This document shows, in pieces, positions 24,985-30,682 of a DNA stretch of 30,682 bases. The first letter of the stretch is position 1; every line of letters starts with the position of its first letter. Both the position numbers and the translations under genes were made by a program. The stretch comes from Myxococcales bacterium (GTDB lineage: Bacteria; Myxococcota; Polyangia; Fen-1088), in assembly GCA_003159055.1 (NCBI GenBank), contig PMLH01000573.1:1-30682 (forward strand). The letters run 5' to 3'. The notes under the pieces are model-generated. The model did not search any database. It was not told the origin of the DNA and worked only from the letters and a program-made list of their open reading frames with translations.

Positions 24985-25443
24985 CTGTTCGCCTAGACTG
25001 TAGCAGAGGCTCGTCGAAGCGCTCGCGTGGTGCGAAACTGTTCACCCAATTGTGAACGTTGTGGCGCGCAATTGCTTACCTACTGGAAACGATAAGACTC
25101 TTCATCCCCGTTGTGCGTGGTGACCCAGGACAATTCCAACCGATTGGCCAGCGTCGTTCTCGCCGACCTACACGTCTCGGTCAGCCCGGAACTGACACCA
25201 GTCAGGACGCCATTTGTACGCGGAACTGCAACGATGTCATTGGATGCGTTACAAGACCACGCCACGCTTGCACCAAAAGTACGCAAGCCAGCTGCCCCGA
25301 GATTCGACGCCTCAACGTCGCAACTTCTCCCGCGGGCTCTACAACACGCGCCCGAAGCGGCGAGAACTCGGGCCGGCCGCGGGTCGAAGTTGCCGATTGC
25401 GGATCTTGGGTAAACTTCATCCTCTGAAACCAAGGAGGCAGCA
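24985..25443. other. Intergenic remainder before the aminotransferase
   Basis: About 460 bp. No frame here has a start signal or recognisable motif. The minus-strand frame at about 25080-25300 contains SNDIVAVPRTNGVLTGVSSG, faintly like a bacterial Ig-like (Big_2) strand pattern, but I do not call a gene. A perfect palindrome lies at 25040-25057. Confidence 0.5.
25040..25057. promoter_or_regulatory. Isolated 6-6-6 palindrome, operator-like
   Basis: GTTCAC, six AT-rich bases, then GTGAAC form a perfect dyad of the size bound by small dimeric regulators. It lies about 390 bp before the aminotransferase, so its target is unclear. Chance is possible. Confidence 0.25.
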
Positions 25444-26760
25444 ATGGACATGGATCGGCGGCACTTCATCACGGGATCGGTTACGGCAGCAATCGCAGGC
25501 AGGGTGGCCCTCACCGAGCCTGCGGCCGCGGCGGCGCCGTCCAGGGTCGACGGGAACGACGCGCTCGCGACCTGGGACAGCGTACGCAAGCAGTTCCTGC
25601 TTGGTCACGACTACGTGCACATGGCGCTGATGCTGTTCGCCTCGCACCCGCGGCCGGTGCGCGAGGCGATCGAGCGGCATCGGCGGGGTCTCGACGAGAA
25701 CCCGGTGCGCTATCTGCACGAGCATTTTCCGCTGGAAGCGGAGGTGCGGGTGGCCGCGGCGGACTACGTCGGCGGCAATCCCGACGAGATCGCGCTCACC
25801 GGGAGCACCACGACCGGGCTGGCCATGCTCTACGGTGGCCTGCCGCTGCGCCCGCAACAGGAAATTCTGACGACGACGCACGACCACTACGTGACCTACG
25901 AATCGCTGCGCTTGCGCGCGCTGCACACGGGCGCCAAGGTACGCAAGGTCCCGCTTTACGCGGTGCCAGAGCGGGCCACCGAGGGCGAGATCGTCGCGAA
26001 TCTGATGAAGGGCGTCGGCCCGCGGACGCGTGCCGTTGCGGTGACCTGGGTCCATTCGTCGACGGGCGTGAAGCTGCCCATCCGCCGCATGGCGGACGCG
26101 CTCGCCGAGATCAACCGGAAGCGCGCCGACCCCGAGCGGGCGCTCTTGTGCGTCGATGCTGTCCACGGCTTCGGGGTCGAGCAAGAATCGATGGCAGAGC
26201 TGGGCTGCGACTTCCTGGTCGCCGGTTGTCACAAGTGGCTGTTCGGACCGCGCGGGACCGGGATCGTGTGGGGCAAGGCAGACGCGTGGACCGGGCACGC
26301 GGGGATCATCCCGAGCTTCGAGTGGGCGGCGCTGGAGGCGTGGATGCACGGTAAGGCACCCGACGCCCTGCCGCCGGGCCCGCGCACGACGCCCGGGGGC
26401 TTTCACGCCTTCGAGCACCGCTGGGCGCTGGCCGAGGCGTTTCGCTTCCATCAGAAGATCGGCAAGGCGCGCGTGACCGCGCGCATTCACGAGCTCGGCC
26501 AGCGCTGTCGAGAAGCGCTGGCGGCCATCCCGAAGGTGAAGCTGCACACGCCCATGTCCGAGGCTTTGTCGTCTGGAATCACCTGTTTCGAGATCGACGG
26601 AATGGACCCGAAGACCATTGTTGAACGCCTGCTCGCGCGCAAGATCGTTGCCAGCGACAGCCCCTACCTCAACTCGTACGCGCGTCTGACCCCAGGGCTC
26701 TTGAACACTCCGGAAGAGGTCGATCGTGCGGTGGCCGAGGTGAAAGCGATCGCGACGTAG
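25444..26760 (+). CDS. Tat-exported class V aminotransferase (isopenicillin N epimerase-like)
   Basis: 438 residues. AAGGAGG lies 5 nt before the ATG at 25444, which is therefore preferred to the Met two codons later. The N-terminus MDMDRRHFITGSVTAAIAG contains twin arginines (5-6) and a hydrophobic segment ending in an Ala-rich stretch, so a folded, cofactor-loaded enzyme is probably exported by Tat. The PLP fold is complete: TGSTTTGLAMLYGG binds phosphate, Asp238 in CVDAVHGFG pairs with the pyridine nitrogen, and Lys264 in AGCHKWLFGPRGTGIVWG forms the Schiff base. The overall pattern fits the isopenicillin N epimerase / kynureninase / cysteine desulfurase group. The reaction is not predictable further. 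It converges on a broken amine oxidase gene 34 bp away. Confidence 0.88.
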   Translation: MDMDRRHFITGSVTAAIAGRVALTEPAAAAAPSRVDGNDALATWDSVRKQFLLGHDYVHMALMLFASHPRPVREAIERHRRGLDENPVRYLHEHFPLEAEVRVAAADYVGGNPDEIALTGSTTTGLAMLYGGLPLRPQQEILTTTHDHYVTYESLRLRALHTGAKVRKVPLYAVPERATEGEIVANLMKGVGPRTRAVAVTWVHSSTGVKLPIRRMADALAEINRKRADPERALLCVDAVHGFGVEQESMAELGCDFLVAGCHKWLFGPRGTGIVWGKADAWTGHAGIIPSFEWAALEAWMHGKAPDALPPGPRTTPGGFHAFEHRWALAEAFRFHQKIGKARVTARIHELGQRCREALAAIPKVKLHTPMSEALSSGITCFEIDGMDPKTIVERLLARKIVASDSPYLNSYARLTPGLLNTPEEVDRAVAEVKAIAT

Positions 26761-26794
26761 CGCCGGTCCGCAGTGGCATCGACATGCCAAGGAC

Positions 26795-27721
26795 CTATCG
26801 AAGTAGCCCCATGAGGTCGGTGGCTGCGCGTTCGCCCTCAGACGCTCCGCCTTCCATGAAGCCTTGAAAGTCCTGCGAGGTGTGCTCACCGCAAAAGAGC
26901 ACGCCACCGAGCGTGACGCCTTCGTAGCCGCCGAAGGACGTGTACTGGCCCACCCGCCAGTAGGAATACGAAGCGCCAAGCAACGGGCTCTTGTGGGGCA
27001 GAGACTGGGTTGCCTTGCCGTTCCACACGGCCGTCAGGCCCGGGAAGACCGGTTCCGCTCGGCGCAGGGCCGTGATGGCGTCGGCGGCAGCCCCGGCATC
27101 GTCTGCGCTGGCGTAGGGCCTGCTGGTGGCCATGGACGCGGCGGTCTCGCCTCCCGAGAAGAACACCATGATGCCCCGGTCGCCCGATTGCGCGCGGGTG
27201 GCTTCCCAGCTCGACTGGTAACCGGTGTCGGCGTAGCTCGATCCATTGCCGATGCCGGGCCACGGGCCACGGTGATTCCACAGACGGGTCGAGAACTGGA
27301 GCTGGGTCTTGCCGCTGCGACCGCGGCCCAGATCGGAAATCGCCTCCTTCTTCCGCGCGTCGAAACCTGCGTTGGCTGTGTCGATCCCGCGAAGCACCGC
27401 GAAGGGCAGCGCCAAGACCACGTAATCGGCCACCACCACGGTGGAGCCGCCGGCACTATCGGCCCTGTCGAAGGTCAGCTCGTAGCGCCCAGCGGAGGTG
27501 CCGGCAAGGCGCTGCAGCCAGTGACCGAGCCTGACGTTGCCGAAGCGCTGGGCGAGATGGTCGGCGATAGCCGCGGGCAGGCGCTGGTTGCCACCGCGCA
27601 GATGATAGGTCTCGTCCGACTCGCCGAAGAGCGAGAGCTGGCGGAAATCTGGCTGAAACCCGAGCAGGTAGACCAGGTTCAGAGCCGACTGATCCGTCGA
27701 ATCGGCCCAAGGGGACTTCAT
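26795..27721 (-). pseudogene. Flavin amine oxidase lacking its N-terminal FAD-binding third
   Basis: About 308 recognisable residues. ESDETYHLRGGNQRLPAAIADHLA, VADYVVLALPFAVLRGI, the aromatic-rich SYSYWRVGQYTSFGGYEG, and LFCGEHTSQDFQGFMEGGASEG (the C-terminal FAD-binding motif) are all typical of flavin monoamine oxidases. A full-length member is roughly 450-500 residues and begins with a GxGxxG motif followed by an Arg/Gly-rich segment. None of this is present. Upstream of the Met at 27721 the open frame continues to 27988 but only translates repeat copies and the end of the helicase gene. Without the Rossmann half it should not bind FAD. The loss probably came with insertion of, or recombination at, the repeats. 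Confidence 0.8.
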
Positions 27722-27740
27722 GGAGCCGCAGCAACCGTCG

Positions 27741-27840
27741 CAGGAAGGTTTGCGAGGCCGAGCGTAGCGAGGGGGTGGCAGGGCGGGCGGCAGGTGCCGA
27801 GTGCAGAGCTGAAACCCTCCCAGGGTTTCCATTACCATCG
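27741..27840. repeat. Copy B of the dispersed palindromic repeat (split form)
   Basis: GGAAGGTTTGCGAGGCCGAG and CGTAGCGAGGG (27743-27773) match the left part of copy A. About 37 bp later a 30-mer at 27811-27840 contains GAAACCCTCC and AGGGTTTCC arms followed by ATTACCATCG. It adjoins the truncated end of the amine oxidase. Confidence 0.75.
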
Positions 27841-27890
27841 CGCGTGCGGAGCCTACGCTTCGCTGGCTTCGCCGGCAGCGTAGCGTCGCG

Positions 27891-27924
27891 GGAAGGTTTG
27901 GAAACCCTCCAAGGGTTTCCGTTA

Positions 27925-27930
<6 letters not shown>
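27891..27930. repeat. Copy C of the dispersed palindromic repeat, overlapping the helicase stop
   Basis: GGAAGGTTTG is followed by a 30-mer at 27901-27930 that matches 27811-27840 at 27 of 30 positions, exactly 90 bp away. The arms GGAAACCCT and AGGGTTTCC give a 9-bp stem with a 3-nt loop on the minus strand. The terminal TACTATCG contains the stop codon of the helicase gene. A smaller hairpin (CTACGCT with AGCGTAG) lies between copies B and C. Confidence 0.75.
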
Positions 27931-30195
<2,265 letters not shown>

Positions 30196-30207
30196 GAGGA
30201 GAATTTA

Positions 30208-30315
30208 ACCACAGAGAGCACGGAGACGCAGAGCCGGATGAGAAGAAGGGAGTCCGGATCTGGATCCGAGCTCCCTTTGCCATTCCGGACTCTGCGCTCT
30301 CAGAACCTCTGTGGT
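30208..30315. repeat. MITE-like long imperfect inverted repeat
   Basis: The outer arms ACCACAGAG (30208-30216) and CTCTGTGGT (30307-30315) pair perfectly. Inside, CGCAGAG pairs with CTCTGCG, AGTCCGGA with TCCGGACT, GGGAG with CTCCC, and a GGATC centre closes a nearly complete 108-bp hairpin. The 'accacagag...cgcagag' wording is a widespread intergenic repeat type. It lies between the ilvC stop and the helicase GTG and could also stop ilvC transcription. Confidence 0.8.
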
Positions 30316-30325
30316 GACCTACTCA

Positions 30326-30682
30326 CTAGTTTTCGCTGCGGCCGCCGATGCCCTTGGTGTCGGCGGAGATGGCCTTGGCGGCCTCCTTCGGACGGAGAGC
30401 GCGGGTCGCCTTGCCAGCGCGCCAGATCTCGCTGTTGCCGAGCTCGGCCAGCTCCTTGCCGAGCCGCTGCTGATAGTCGGCGCCGCCCGTCGATTCGAGC
30501 ACGCGCGCGCACTCCTTGCCGGACGACACGCGGTCATAGAGCAACTCGAAGACTGGCATCACCGCCTGCTTGAAGCGCGGACGCCAATCGAGCGCGCCCC
30601 GCTGCGCGGTGGCCGAGCAGTTCGAGTACATCCAGTCCATGCCGTTCTCGTCGACCAGGCGGATGAGGCTCTGGGTCAGCTC
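30326..30682 (-). CDS. ilvC: Ketol-acid reductoisomerase, C-terminal part (5' end outside window)
   Basis: 118 C-terminal residues; the frame is open to the window edge. GMDWMYSNCSATAQRGALDW, PVFELLYDRVSSGKECARVL, DYQQRLGKELAELG and SEIWRAGKATRALRP match the knotted C-terminal domain of acetohydroxyacid (ketol-acid) reductoisomerase. This enzyme carries out the isomerisation and NADPH reduction step of valine, leucine and isoleucine synthesis in the cytoplasm. The conserved 'E.W..G...R.LRP' ending is intact and is followed by about 15 extra residues (KEAAKAISADTKGIGGRSEN). The NADPH-binding half is not visible here. Confidence 0.8.
   Translation of the reverse strand, partial: ELTQSLIRLVDENGMDWMYSNCSATAQRGALDWRPRFKQAVMPVFELLYDRVSSGKECARVLESTGGADYQQRLGKELAELGNSEIWRAGKATRALRPKEAAKAISADTKGIGGRSEN

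Noticed and set aside
25080..25589. Minus-strand frame with a faint bacterial Ig-like pattern
   Set aside because: It overlaps the aminotransferase start, has no start signal, and the match covers one strand pair only.
25417..26979. 520-codon minus-strand frame opposite the aminotransferase
   Set aside because: Arg/Ala/His-rich antisense of a well-conserved PLP enzyme; no domain is visible.

Overview
The window looks like a piece of a myxobacterial (Myxococcota, probably Polyangia-type) chromosome. The evidence is very high GC with strong GC3, large secreted proteins with Gly/Thr/Ser- and Asp/Ala-rich linkers behind lipoprotein-like N-termini, a giant WD40-ATPase, and a chemosensory operon that carries a HEAT-repeat gene and a DUF4388/PATAN gene. 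This is inferred from style and gene content. No rRNA or other marker gene is present, and I see no tRNA, CRISPR array or intact mobile element.

Region 1 (1-6168) holds four cell-envelope or secreted proteins: a beta-helix lipoprotein (90-2378, -), a Cys-rich repeat protein (3055-4059, +), an Asp/Gly-rich protein with a C-terminal beta-sandwich that lacks a visible export signal (4161-5108, -), and a Cys-rich lipoprotein with a VWC/pacifastin-like knot (5356-6168, -).

Region 2 (6360-12375, +) is a tight two-gene unit with a 14-bp overlap. The first gene is an exported peptidoglycan hydrolase with a lysozyme/SLT-like domain and a LytM/M23 domain. The second is a 1499-residue protein with an export signal, fourteen WD40 repeats, a beta-sandwich, one or two membrane helices and a C-terminal STAND/AAA-like ATPase. 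This is my best candidate for an undescribed system: an outward-facing WD40 sensor with a P-loop output domain, coupled to a wall hydrolase.

Region 3 (21811 to 12386, -) is a seven-gene chemosensory operon: cheY, a GAF protein, a PATAN/pseudo-receiver/GAF protein, cheA, cheW, mcp and a HEAT-repeat gene. Gaps are 34 nt or less and two junctions overlap. It has no cheR, cheB, cheC or cheD, and the CheA has no P2 domain and an altered N-box.

Region 4 (22042-23977, -) holds a SprA-family putative metalloprotease and a geranylgeranyl-reductase-like flavoprotein.

Region 5 (24000-25443) is a decayed stretch with two transposase C-terminal fragments, one frameshifted small ORF and an isolated palindrome.

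Region 6 (25444-30682) holds a Tat-exported class V aminotransferase, the 3' two-thirds of a flavin amine oxidase (5' end missing), a Suv3-like RNA helicase, and the 3' end of ilvC. Two families of short palindromic intergenic repeats sit right at gene borders here. One supplies the stop codon of the helicase gene and another fills the space before its start codon.
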